Part shown: in pieces, positions 8,649-16,579 of the stretch
Numbering within the stretch: the stretch's first letter is position 1
How the letters are laid out: every line of letters begins with the position of its first letter
Assembly (NCBI GenBank): GCA_000531095.1
Contig: HG799462.1
Location: 685,551-749,550 of the forward strand
Length of the DNA: 64,000 nt
DNA from: Gemmata massiliana
GTDB lineage: Bacteria; Planctomycetota; Planctomycetia; Gemmatales; Gemmataceae
Direction: 5' to 3'
Notes under the pieces: model-generated
Database searches by the model: none
What the model saw: the letters and a program-made list of their open reading frames with translations, nothing else
Told to the model about the DNA's origin: nothing
Made by a program: the position numbers and the translations under genes

Positions 8649-9116
8649 TCATTCCTGTGGCTTCAGCCAACCGGCGATCCACGCGCGAACCTGCCCGGCG
8701 AGCGCCTCGGTCGTGCTCACTACCGCGACCTCCGGCCGGGCCAGTTTCAACTGAACCTCCACGTCCAGTTTGCGTGCGTAGTCCGGGTGAGTGCCGACGA
8801 AGAGGGGCTGCTCGCGGATCTGGGCGCGCCCGCCGAGTTCGTAGAGCGCGATCGGGCAGAGCGTTTCGGGCGGGAACCAGAACAGCACCGCGGTGGCGCG
8901 CTGGAGGTGCTGGAACTCCCACGCGATTTGGGCGTGGGCCGCGGACGGATCGTCCATCGGGAAGTTGTGCCGGCGCGGGTTGAGGAGCATGAGCGGCAGG
9001 TCCGCGAGCCGTGCGATCACGTCCGCCTGCCAGTCGAACGTGCCGCTGATGCCCCCGGCGAGAAACACGCTCGGACCGGGGCCATCGTACTCCGTGAGGG
9101 CTTCGACGTAAGTCAT
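8649..9116 (-). CDS. Nucleoside 2-deoxyribosyltransferase-like protein
   Basis: 155 residues with the features of the deoxyribosyltransferase-like Rossmann family: FLAGGISG near the N-terminus (about 18-25), LMLLNPRRHNFPMDDPS, IAWEFQHLQRATAVLFWFPP and TLCPIALYELGGRA. Relatives transfer or hydrolyse deoxyribosyl groups of nucleosides. Several, including this one by its FWFPPET stretch, are annotated only as nucleoside 2-deoxyribosyltransferase-like. GGGGGAA lies upstream of the ATG. It is a single gene, with the desaturase upstream on the same strand 25 bp away, so co-transcription is possible. Substrate is unknown. Confidence 0.72.
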   Translation of the reverse strand: MTYVEALTEYDGPGPSVFLAGGISGTFDWQADVIARLADLPLMLLNPRRHNFPMDDPSAAHAQIAWEFQHLQRATAVLFWFPPETLCPIALYELGGRAQIREQPLFVGTHPDYARKLDVEVQLKLARPEVAVVSTTEALAGQVRAWIAGWLKPQE

Positions 9117-9141
9117 GATTCATTCCCCCGAGCGGCCCAGG

Positions 9142-10164
9142 CTACCTGTTCGTTGCCTCTTCCGGATTCGGTGTGCATTCCTTCGCGCCCTCGGCGATGT
9201 GCTTGGGAACCTTCACCGGAGCCACGTTCCACGCGAGGCCGATGAGTTGCAGCCCGCGGACGAACGTGAACGTGAGATCGACCTCCCACCACCGGTGCCC
9301 CTGCGAGCACGCGCGCGGGGCCGCGTGGTGGTTGTTGTGCCAGCCCTCACCGTTGGTGAGCAGCGCCACGAACCAGTTGTTCCGGCTCCCGTCGTTCGTG
9401 CTGTAGTTGCGGTACCCCCAGCGGTGGGCCGCGGAGTTCACCAGCCACGTGATGTGCCACACGTACACCGTGCGAACGATCACCGCCCACAGGAACCACT
9501 GAACGCCGAACTGGACCGCGTCGGCGGTCGCGTCGAAGAACAGGAACCCGGCCCCGAACCCGATCGCGGTGAGCAGCACGACGTGGGCGAGCCACACGAG
9601 CAGCCACTTCTCGCCGCGGTGCAGCCAGCGCAGGAACTTGTCGCCCATCAAGTCGGGGACGTACCGCGCGTAGGTGTCGAGCTTCTGGCGCCGGTCGTCT
9701 GCGGTGTAGATCCACTCCATGTGCCCCCAGTAGAAGTGGTCCTTGGGGCTGTGCGGGTCGCCCTCGTCGTCGCTGTGCTGGTGGTGGATACGGTGCGTAC
9801 ACACCCACCACAGCGGGGAACCTTCCATGCAGCACACGCCGAACAGTACCCAGAGCCGCTCCAGGGGATTGGGGAACTTCGCGGCCGAGTGCGTCAGCAT
9901 TCGGTGGTAGCCCAGGTTGATCCCGAGCGAGCCGAAGATGAAGTTTCCAATGATGAGCGCGGGAATGCCCCACCACACGAACGTGTAGGGCAGGAAGGCG
10001 AGCGGAACGAGCAGGTGAACCGTCACGATCGCGGCCAGGAACCAGAACACGCGCCGTTTACGGGCGCGTGCGGTGGGAGTGGATGTTGGTGCGGGGAGCG
10101 CGGTCGACGGTTCCGGTGTGGTAGGGGCGGGAGCGGACGCGGACGGAACGGGGACCGTACTCAC
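9142..10164 (-). CDS. Acyl-CoA (delta-9-type) fatty acid desaturase
   Basis: A membrane di-iron desaturase of 340 residues with the three histidine boxes HRMLTH (87-92), HRIHHQH (124-130) and HNNHH (276-280), and four or more hydrophobic segments around them (FWFLAAIVTVHLLVPLAFL; GIPALIIGNFIFGSLGINLG; LLVWLAHVVLLTAIGFGAGF). It introduces a double bond into saturated acyl chains and so tunes membrane fluidity. The N-terminal 35 residues are a Pro/Thr/Ser-rich linker. Start is GTG at 10164 with GAGGA about 9 nt upstream. The electron donor is not encoded nearby. Confidence 0.92.
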   Translation of the reverse strand: MSTVPVPSASAPAPTTPEPSTALPAPTSTPTARARKRRVFWFLAAIVTVHLLVPLAFLPYTFVWWGIPALIIGNFIFGSLGINLGYHRMLTHSAAKFPNPLERLWVLFGVCCMEGSPLWWVCTHRIHHQHSDDEGDPHSPKDHFYWGHMEWIYTADDRRQKLDTYARYVPDLMGDKFLRWLHRGEKWLLVWLAHVVLLTAIGFGAGFLFFDATADAVQFGVQWFLWAVIVRTVYVWHITWLVNSAAHRWGYRNYSTNDGSRNNWFVALLTNGEGWHNNHHAAPRACSQGHRWWEVDLTFTFVRGLQLIGLAWNVAPVKVPKHIAEGAKECTPNPEEATNR

Positions 10165-10308
10165 GGAGTATTCCTCGGGGGTAGGAACCAGTAGTTGCGG
10201 GGTCGGTGTATTCAGTAAAGAATAATACTCGCGCGCTGATCCGTCTGCGGTAATTCAATTGTGGAACGGAGCGAAGTGTCGCGCCTCGCGTTAACCCGGG
10301 GACCGGTC

Positions 10309-11079
10309 ATGTCGTTCAGTCCGATGGAGCTGATGATCTGCTGTGCCGCCCGCGAACTCGACGACGGCAAAACAGTGGCGGTCGGGACCGGGCTGCCGTG
10401 CGCCGCGGCCATGCTCGCGCAGCGGACGCACGCCCCGAATCTGGTCATCATGTTCGAGGCCGGCGGCGTCGCACCGCAACTCCCGACTATGCCGGTCAGC
10501 GTCGGGGACAGTACCACGTTCCACCGCGCCGTACTCGCGACCTCAATGGCCGACGTGATGCAGTTCTGCCAGCGCGGGATGGTCGATTACACATTTCTTT
10601 CAGGCGCGCAGATCGACCCGTTCGGCAACTTGAACTCCACCGTGATCGGCCCGCACGCCAAGCCGAAAGTGCGCTTGCCCGGGAGCGGCGGCGCGAACGA
10701 CCTCGCGTCGTTCTGCTGGCGCACGCTGATCGTGATGAAGCACGACGCCAAGAAGTTCGTCGAGAAACTCGACTTCCTGACGACGCCCGGTTACCTGACG
10801 GGTCCGGGCGCGCGCGAGGCCGCGGGCCTGCCGCTGCACACCGGCCCGCACCGCGTCATCACAGATTTGTGCGTGTTGGACTTTGTCCCGGACACGAAGC
10901 GCATGCGGGTGAAGAGTCTCCACCCGGGCAAGTCGCTCGATCAGGTGCGAGCCGCGACCGGCTTCGCGCTGGAAGCGTGTGACCCGCTCGGCACCACCGT
11001 CGAGCCGAACGCGGAGCAGCTCCACATCCTGCGCACGGAAGTCGATCCGGGGCGGTACATTTTGGGACGCGCGGGATAG
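10309..11079 (+). CDS. CoA-transferase subunit B (GctB-like), orphan
   Basis: 256 residues resembling the beta subunit of family I CoA-transferases (glutaconate or 3-oxoacid type). Visible: MICCAARELDDGKTVAVGTG near the start, the MFEAGGV segment whose Glu50 matches the catalytic glutamate, FLSGAQIDPFGNLNSTVIG, and LPGSGGANDLAS. I chose ATG 10309 because homology begins there; an in-frame GTG at 10261 is possible. These enzymes normally act as A/B pairs encoded together, but no A subunit is next to it: the upstream neighbour is the divergent desaturase and the downstream one an unrelated TIGR02996 gene. The substrate cannot be told from sequence. Confidence 0.8.
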   Translation: MSFSPMELMICCAARELDDGKTVAVGTGLPCAAAMLAQRTHAPNLVIMFEAGGVAPQLPTMPVSVGDSTTFHRAVLATSMADVMQFCQRGMVDYTFLSGAQIDPFGNLNSTVIGPHAKPKVRLPGSGGANDLASFCWRTLIVMKHDAKKFVEKLDFLTTPGYLTGPGAREAAGLPLHTGPHRVITDLCVLDFVPDTKRMRVKSLHPGKSLDQVRAATGFALEACDPLGTTVEPNAEQLHILRTEVDPGRYILGRAG

Positions 11080-11081
11080 GA

Positions 11082-11762
11082 TCACGCGCGGAGGCGGTTC
11101 CCGAAGCATTTACTCAGAATCGCCCGGGTCTCGGAACTCCAGACGACGGATCGGAAACTCAATCGAGCGAGCGGTGCGAGGTGCTCACTGGTAATAAGCG
11201 CTTGGGCGGCCCGGGGAGAAACCTCGAACCCGGTTAAGTTGAGTTCTTCGAGTTGGGACACTTGCGGGCACGAGGCGAGGCTCACGATCATCGGTTCGCA
11301 CCCGATCAGCCCGCCGTCGTAAGCGAAGTCCGCGTGGAGGATGATGCGCTTCCAGGAGGGCACCCAGTTCTTTTGAACGAGCGCTTCGACGATTCGTTTT
11401 CGGCCGCCCGTTACGCACAAATCGCGGAGCGAACCCACGGCCGCGAACCGCTCCCAGTGTTCGAGCAAGTTGCGGATGTTGGTTGTTAGTTGTTCCGGGA
11501 ACCCGCGCCGGAAGTGCCACTCGACGTCACACTCGACCTCGAACCCCAACCACTTGCGCTCGTGAACCGAGAGCAGGTGCAACAGCCGGGCGTGGGCTTG
11601 AGGGTTCGTGTCACTCCCGCGGTGGTACTTGATCTGCAAGCGAATGAACTCCGCGCGCTCGGGCTGGCCGTTTTCGTCGAGCCAGTCCGCGAACATGAGG
11701 CGCGGGGTGTCCTCGTTCGGGTGGGAGAAGATCGCGGTGAGGAGAGCGAGTTCGTCGCTCAT
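11082..11762 (-). CDS. TIGR02996-domain protein with LRR-like tail
   Basis: 226 residues. The TIGR02996 module is at the very N-terminus (LLTAIFSHPNEDTPRLMFAD, WLDENGQPERAEFIRLQIKY). A tail with leucine-rich-repeat-like pieces follows (VSQLEELNLTGFEVSPRAAQ, LAPLARLSFRSVVW). ATG 11762 has GAGG upstream; the frame stays open beyond it without similarity. It ends 2 bp from the convergent CoA-transferase gene. Function unknown; the conserved ADWLDE motif suggests a protein-interaction module. Confidence 0.8.
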   Translation of the reverse strand: MSDELALLTAIFSHPNEDTPRLMFADWLDENGQPERAEFIRLQIKYHRGSDTNPQAHARLLHLLSVHERKWLGFEVECDVEWHFRRGFPEQLTTNIRNLLEHWERFAAVGSLRDLCVTGGRKRIVEALVQKNWVPSWKRIILHADFAYDGGLIGCEPMIVSLASCPQVSQLEELNLTGFEVSPRAAQALITSEHLAPLARLSFRSVVWSSETRAILSKCFGNRLRA

Positions 11763-11879
11763 GACGTGCCTCGGACAATGCCGCGCTGAAATCTTCGCGC
11801 TGTGTGGCGCGTGTTGGATAGTTCGATTGTACCCCAAAGACGCGCGTACCGACTACCCGTGCAACATACAGACGCGAAG

Positions 11880-12131
11880 TCATTCCTTACCCTTGAGCCG
11901 CAAGAGTGATTCTTGCACGAGCTGTTTCGTGTCGGCCAGGACCGCGATTAGCGGGATGAGATCCGGTGGCGGGGCTTTGCGCTGGCCCTGTTCCAGGCGG
12001 TAGTAGACGGTGTGCTGATTGAGCGCGGTCAGTGCGTCGGTGAGTTGGTCGAGGGCCATCGCCAGGTTTCCGGCGTCGTGGCCCATTTGGAACCGGTAGT
12101 CGTCGAGACGCGAAGCATCGGTGTCGGTCAT
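11880..12131 (-). CDS. Small helical hypothetical protein
   Basis: 83 residues, predicted mostly alpha-helical, acidic at the N-terminus (MTDTDASRLDDYRFQMGHD) and ending LVQESLLRLKGKE. No ribosome site is evident. Coding potential is supported by its amino-acid composition and its placement 81 bp after cysE on the same strand. I do not recognise a family. Confidence 0.5.
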   Translation of the reverse strand: MTDTDASRLDDYRFQMGHDAGNLAMALDQLTDALTALNQHTVYYRLEQGQRKAPPPDLIPLIAVLADTKQLVQESLLRLKGKE

Positions 12132-12212
12132 GGGAGGAGTATTCGGTGGTCGTGAGTAATCGCGGGGCGGGCATCAGCTCGCCCCACGAACGCAATGTAT
12201 TCCGCGGTCGGC

Positions 12213-13202
12213 TCAGATCTCATACGTCAGCGGTTCGTTGACCGGCTTGGCGCCTTTGAGTCGCAATTTGGGCTTCTCCAGCACAACGGTCGTGTCCGGC
12301 GGGACGCTTTCCGTCAGCCACACGTTCGAGCCGACCACAGCCCGCGTGCCGATCACCGTTTGACCACCGAGGATGGTCGCGTTCGCGTACACGACCACAC
12401 CATCTTCGAGCGTCGGGTGCCGCTTGTAGTTCCCGTGGAGCAGTGCCCCGTCGTCGTCCTTCGTGAAACTGAGTGCCCCGAGCGTGACGCCCTGGTAGAG
12501 TTTCACGCCCCGCCCGATATGGCACGTCTCACCAATCACCACGCCGGTTCCGTGGTCGATGAAGAACCCCGGACCGATCGTCGCACCGGGGTGAATGTCG
12601 ATACCCGTTTTCGCGTGGGCGAGTTCGGTCATCATGCGCGGGATGAACGGTATTCCCAGCCCGTGCAACTCGTGCGCGACGCGGTAAACGGTAATCGCTT
12701 CGAGACCGGGGTAGCAGAAGATGATTTCGTGGTGGCTGCGCGCGGCCGGGTCTCCGCGGAACGCCGCTTCCACGTCCAGTTCGAGCGTCTTCCGCACGTC
12801 CGCGAGCCGCCGGAGCAGTTCCACGGCTTTCGGCTGGGCTATTTTCTCGCAGTCCACGTGCGGCTTGTCGTCGTTCGCGTTTTCCCACGACTCCGTAGTG
12901 GAGTCGCGTTCGTGGCAGAGTTCGTGACGCAGCGCGCGGGCGATTTGGGTTGTCAATTTATCGTGCAGTGCGTCGATGAGGCTACCGACGTAATAGCCGA
13001 TGTTGCCGATGTGAAGGTTCTGGCGCTTCCCGTAACCGGGGTAGAGCACTTCAAAGAGGTCCGTGACGATACCGGCCACTGCGTCGCGGTTGGGTAGCGG
13101 CTCGTGCGCGAGGTGGTTCAGCCGGCTGCATTCGGTGTACGTTTCGACGAGCTGATCCGTGATCGTGGGAAGTTCTTCTTTGAGCCGAACGTCCGTGGCC
13201 AT
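12213..13202 (-). CDS. cysE: Serine O-acetyltransferase
   Basis: It acetylates L-serine with acetyl-CoA, the first step of cysteine synthesis. 329 residues: an N-terminal helical domain (1-165) and a C-terminal left-handed beta-helix of hexapeptide repeats ([59 protein letters not shown]). The catalytic-type histidine is in DHGTG (216-220). The long N-terminus with [16 protein letters not shown] and [14 protein letters not shown] matches the EpsC/plant-like serine acetyltransferases rather than the shorter E. coli CysE. GGGAGC precedes ATG 13202. The O-acetylserine sulfhydrylase partner is not in this window. Confidence 0.92.
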   Translation of the reverse strand: MATDVRLKEELPTITDQLVETYTECSRLNHLAHEPLPNRDAVAGIVTDLFEVLYPGYGKRQNLHIGNIGYYVGSLIDALHDKLTTQIARALRHELCHERDSTTESWENANDDKPHVDCEKIAQPKAVELLRRLADVRKTLELDVEAAFRGDPAARSHHEIIFCYPGLEAITVYRVAHELHGLGIPFIPRMMTELAHAKTGIDIHPGATIGPGFFIDHGTGVVIGETCHIGRGVKLYQGVTLGALSFTKDDDGALLHGNYKRHPTLEDGVVVYANATILGGQTVIGTRAVVGSNVWLTESVPPDTTVVLEKPKLRLKGAKPVNEPLTYEI

Positions 13203-13560
13203 GTCTGCTCCCGAAGCGTGAACGCGAACGCATTTAAAGATGACTATCCCGATGGTACGGGTCAGGGACGCGCTGCGTCAACAACGCCAAGTGTATGGTC
13301 GGGTCGGAAGTGGAATCGGTTCACACAATTTGCTTGTCGGAAATGTCACAAGGCGCGGCACCGCCCGTTTCGCCCTGCCTGTGCAGACAGCAGCTTCGGC
13401 GCAATGTGAGAAGCAGAGTGAAAGAGAGAGAGAATATTTCTCGTCCCCAAAATACGTAAAAATAATGAGTTGCGGCTATCGGTTGGGGTGAGAGGTCAGG
13501 GGGAAATGAGGATTGGCACACGTCGTGCATTAACTCAATCGGCGAACCGAAAGCTGATAA

Positions 13561-13685
13561 GGGAAACCGAGCGGAGGGGAGAGGCCGCTCGACCAACCAC
13601 TCAGCGAAGGAACTCGCTTAAATACAACCGCTCGGGCACTTGGTAGAGGGGAGAGGCTACCAAAGGTCCGGGCGGTTTGTTTTTT
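13561..13685 (+). ncRNA. Candidate small RNA with repeated AGGGGAGAGG hairpin loops
   Basis: Three hairpins are packed in 110 nt of a gene-free region. Hairpin 1 (13568-13591): stem CGAGCGG/CCGCTCG, loop AGGGGAGAGG. Hairpin 2 (13603-13618): stem AGCGA/TCGCT, loop AGGAAC. Hairpin 3 (13640-13663): stem TTGGTAG/CTACCAA with the identical loop AGGGGAGAGG, enclosed by a 10-bp outer stem (13626-13635 with 13668-13677). The outer stem runs straight into TTTGTTTTTT, a good intrinsic terminator. Different stems carrying the same purine-rich loop argue that the loop is functional. GGA in hairpin loops is the signature of CsrA/RsmA-binding sRNAs, but that role is inference. The 5' end is unknown and may lie as far up as about 13450. 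Confidence 0.5.
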
Positions 13686-13696
13686 GCGCTCAACGT

Positions 13697-13758
13697 GAAA
13701 TAAAGCCGGTGTCGCCGGGCGCTCTATTTGAAGCGCCCGGCGACACCGGCTTTATTTC
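13697..13758. terminator. Perfect 27-bp inverted repeat overlapping a gene end
   Basis: The arms at 13697-13723 and 13732-13758 (GAAATAAAGCCGGTG... and its exact complement) enclose an 8-nt loop. The right arm contains the stop codon and last codons of the flippase-like gene, so the element doubles as its terminator. A perfect 27-bp stem is longer than a standard terminator and may be a repeat-family copy. Confidence 0.7.
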
Positions 13759-14858
13759 CCTTCGGCTTTCTTTTGTTCTTCGCTCGCGGCTTCTTTGTGT
13801 TCCTGTTCTTCTTCCACTTCGTGTTGTGCTTCGATCACTTCCGCACGCATGCGCAAGAAGACGATATACCCGATGAAGCCGAGGAGCCATTCCACGATTC
13901 GCAGTGAAAGTCGTGCGATGACCCCGCGCGTTTCGGGGCGGCCCGAGATCTTGTAGAGGCCCGCGAACGCGGCTTCGCCGACGCCGACGCCCCCCGGGGA
14001 AACCGGGACCGCTTGCACGATAAACCCGATCGGCGCGATGACGAAGTGCTCGGAAATGGATGCGAGTTCGGCTGCCGGGTCACTCGGCGGAAACACGCGG
14101 GACGCACAGTGGAATGAGAGGACCAGAGCACAGTGAGCGACTGCCGAGATAGCGACGCCCAGCACGACCACTTTCAGCCGCTGACGGTACATCCACACGG
14201 CGTACCACATTTCGGAGAGTGAGGTGCCAATTTTGGGTACCCACTTCAACCGCGAAGCGAACCGGTCGACGCGGCGCTCGGGCAGCAGTCCCAGCGCCAA
14301 AAAGCCAACAATAGAACCGCTCGCGATCCCGGCCATGATGGTCACGATTCGCTGTAAGTCCGCGTTGTTGGTGATTCGCACGTCGCCCAACGCCCATGCG
14401 ACCGACCCTGATACGCCAACGAACAGAATCAGGCCGAACAGTCCCATTGCTCGGTCCGCGATCACGCTCGCGACCGCCCGCGTTTTGCGCTCCGGGTGTG
14501 CCTTGGCGATGAAGTACGCTTTGAGCAGGTCACCGCCCACGGACCCGGGGAAGAACGTGTTGTAGTAGACCCCAACGAGGCCGAGCCGGTATGCGTTGCG
14601 GAGGCTGGTCGGCAGATCGAGCGCGCGAACCAAAAGGTACCAGCGGTACAACTGAATGGACGTCGTGGTCGCCAGAAGGAGGGCGGCGGCGATCAGCCAC
14701 TCGTAGGCGATTTCGCCCTGGAGGAGCTGTTGAACGCCCGGCGCGCCGGTTTGTGGGTTCGGCTCCCAGTATTTGTAAATGACCCAACCTAACAGTCCGA
14801 ACCCGAGTCCGTACTTGAGGACCGGAACCAACCACCGCGCCGCGTGCTTCTTCACCAC
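13752..14858 (-). CDS. Lysylphosphatidylglycerol synthase TM-region/YbhN-type flippase-like membrane protein
   Basis: 368 residues with about eight hydrophobic segments and the signature of the LPG_synthase_TM/UPF0104 family: LYRWYLLVRALDLPTSLRNA, VGVYYNTFFPGSVGGDLLKA, VIADRAMGLFGLI, and the late APIGFIVQAVPVSPGGVGVG and EAAFAGLY motifs. Members are proposed lipid or lipid-linked sugar flippases, or TM domains of aminoacyl-phosphatidylglycerol synthases; no catalytic synthase domain is attached here. The C-terminus is highly charged (EEEQEHKEAASEEQKKAEGK). Start is GTG at 14858 with GGAGG upstream. Confidence 0.85.
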   Translation of the reverse strand: MVKKHAARWLVPVLKYGLGFGLLGWVIYKYWEPNPQTGAPGVQQLLQGEIAYEWLIAAALLLATTTSIQLYRWYLLVRALDLPTSLRNAYRLGLVGVYYNTFFPGSVGGDLLKAYFIAKAHPERKTRAVASVIADRAMGLFGLILFVGVSGSVAWALGDVRITNNADLQRIVTIMAGIASGSIVGFLALGLLPERRVDRFASRLKWVPKIGTSLSEMWYAVWMYRQRLKVVVLGVAISAVAHCALVLSFHCASRVFPPSDPAAELASISEHFVIAPIGFIVQAVPVSPGGVGVGEAAFAGLYKISGRPETRGVIARLSLRIVEWLLGFIGYIVFLRMRAEVIEAQHEVEEEQEHKEAASEEQKKAEGK

Positions 14859-14908
14859 TACCTCCGGGCTGCGTCCGTATGGGGGTGATTGTGCAGTTGC
14901 GGTGCGTT

Positions 14909-14953
14909 CGCGTCTAGCTCAACGGCAGAGGGTTGACACCCGGGGTTCGCCCC
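14909..14953 (+). other. Possible truncated tRNA remnant
   Basis: TAGCTCAACGGCAGAG matches a tRNA D-arm and GGGGTTCGCCCC a degenerate T-arm, but the anticodon arm and acceptor stem cannot be built. It lies just upstream of intact tRNA-Ala. It could instead be chance plus a UUCG-type hairpin. Confidence 0.3.
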
Positions 14954-14972
14954 ACTACTTTATTTGAACCGA

Positions 14973-15045
<73 letters not shown>

Positions 15046-15052
15046 CCTCGAA

Positions 15053-15087
15053 CAAGCCCTGGAAATTCCAGGGCTTGCGTCGTTTTT
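15053..15087 (+). terminator. Rho-independent terminator of tRNA-Ala
   Basis: A 10-bp perfect stem CAAGCCCTGG/CCAGGGCTTG with a 5-nt loop, followed by CGTCGTTTTT. Confidence 0.9.
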
Positions 15088-15250
15088 GTGAGCAGGAAGG
15101 CGAACCCAATCGCATCTCACTTCGATGAGGTGGGATGTATCGGTGGTAAACGAACGCGACCGCGGCCAAGGAGATCAAGTCGCCGATCGAGGATTCGGCG
15201 GTGACAACGACGGGGGCACCGAGTTCTAGTTCGTACTTTGACTCCACAAA

Positions 15251-15291
15251 CGCCGCGAGCGGTCGGGTACATCCCGACCGCTCGCGGCGTT
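15251..15291. terminator. Perfect 18-bp palindromic hairpin
   Basis: The arms ACGCCGCGAGCGGTCGGG and its exact complement surround a TACAT loop. It lies downstream of the minus-strand phosphodiesterase stop and probably terminates it. Nothing else is identifiable in 15088-15250. Confidence 0.7.
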
Positions 15292-15329
15292 TCTAGCTAT
15301 ACCAACGTACCTGCAAATTCGCGCGGACC

Positions 15330-16243
15330 CTATTCCTTCGGGAACTGATCGGGGTTGTCCGTGAACACGGCGTCCACCTTCAGTTCCTTCAGGAAGTGGG
15401 CCATCTCCTCGCGCACGGACTTGAACTTCCCGGTCTGACCGGAGCGGAATGTCCAGACGGTCACGCTTATGCCCAACTCGTGCGCGTCCGCCACCAGACC
15501 CGGCCGGGCTAGCACCAGCGCCTTGTTCGGCGCGATCCCGTCCGCGAACTCTTTGGTGCGCTTCAGGTCGTCTTTGGACGTTTCCCCGGCCCCTAAGAGG
15601 TACACAGTGGCAACTTGCACCCGTGGTCTTTGCGCAGAACTTTCAGGCTCGCCGCGCTGAACGACTGAATGATGATCGGGGTTTTCGGGTCCGCGCCGGG
15701 CGTATCGAGCTTGTTCGCTTTCAGCACTTCCATGAGTGCCTTTTCCATGTTCAGTCCGAGCTTTCCGTACACCTCGGGGGCTTTGGTTTCCGGAATGATG
15801 CCGGCCTTGCCTTTTACGGTGTCGATCATTTGTTGGAACGTCACCACGCGCGCCCCGGCGAACTTGGCTCCCTTCCACGATCCGGCGTCGAGTTTTTGAA
15901 TGTCGGCCCATGTGAACTCGGCCACCGGCCACGTTTTCCGGCCGTTTACTTCTTTTGCGCGGCCCGGGTACACCTTGGCAACATCCGTGGTCCGCTCCAG
16001 GGTCGTGTCGTGTAGGCACACGAGTACGCCGTCTTTGGTCAATTGCAGGTCCGGTTCCACGAAGTCGGCCCCGTGCTTGAGCGCCAGTTCGTAGGCGGCG
16101 ATCGTGTGTTCGGGGGCGTCCGCGGACGCGCCGCGGTGGGCGATTAGCGTCGGCTTCGTGTACGGCGGCAGGGCTTTGGGTTGATCGGCCGCGCTCGCGA
16201 TAGCGGCCCACGAACCCACAATCAGAGCACAAATCCAACGCAT
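15330..16243 (-). pseudogene. Secreted glycerophosphodiester phosphodiesterase, frameshifted
   Basis: A GDPD-family enzyme that would release glycerol-3-phosphate from glycerophosphodiesters. It has a Sec signal peptide ([19 protein letters not shown]) and catalytic motifs [27 protein letters not shown] and [10 protein letters not shown]. The first frame stops at 15593 after [10 protein letters not shown]. The rest of the family C-terminus ([13 protein letters not shown]... to VDAVFTDNPDQFPKE) continues in the next frame to 15330. Restoring a single G at about 15603-15606 (CCACTGTGTAC to CCACTGGTGTAC) rebuilds an intact protein. It is either a recent pseudogene or a one-base sequencing deletion. 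Confidence 0.82.
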
Positions 16244-16246
16244 GGC

Positions 16247-16291
16247 GGTCCCCCATACATCAGGTGAAGTGCCGTTAACGTATGGGGGGCC
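16247..16291. promoter_or_regulatory. Inverted repeat upstream of the phosphodiesterase gene
   Basis: GGTCCCCCATAC (16247-16258) and GTATGGGGGGCC (16280-16291) are near-perfect inverted copies separated by 21 bp, directly upstream of the GDPD start. The left arm overlaps its ribosome site. It could be a regulatory hairpin in the leader or an operator. Confidence 0.4.
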
Positions 16292-16579
16292 AATTCGGTG
16301 ACGGCGAAGTTCGAGTGAAGGTCACATGAACGCGATCGGGGATAGCGAACCGACTCGCTGAATCACGTGGCGCCAACCGGATCGGGATCGCTCATCTTCG
16401 CACTTGAGGGTGAGTTCCGGGCCGGTTAATTTGCGCTGAGTTTGTAGGGTTCAGGTGTGGCGTCACTGTTCGTGCGAGAAATACCCGCTTCTGTGAAGAA
16501 TTTGCAGCGATAATTGATTAGAGAACTTTTCTTGTTGACTTTCCCGATACGGGGCGCCTGAGCTGGTGGAGGGTGAGCG
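16292..16579. other. Intergenic region between divergent genes
   Basis: This 288-bp gap, part of a 336-bp gene-free stretch, should hold the promoters of the divergent GDPD and WD40 genes. A TTGACT hexamer at about 16534 is a candidate -35, but I see no matching -10. No other feature is visible. Confidence 0.3.

Noticed and set aside
8404..9123. Alternative frames of the deoxyribosyltransferase-like gene
   Set aside because: Arg/Pro-rich shadows of the supported frame with FLAGGISG and LYELGG motifs.
13240..13596. Small ORFs on both strands in the sRNA region
   Set aside because: No ribosome sites or family features; the hairpins and terminator explain this region better.
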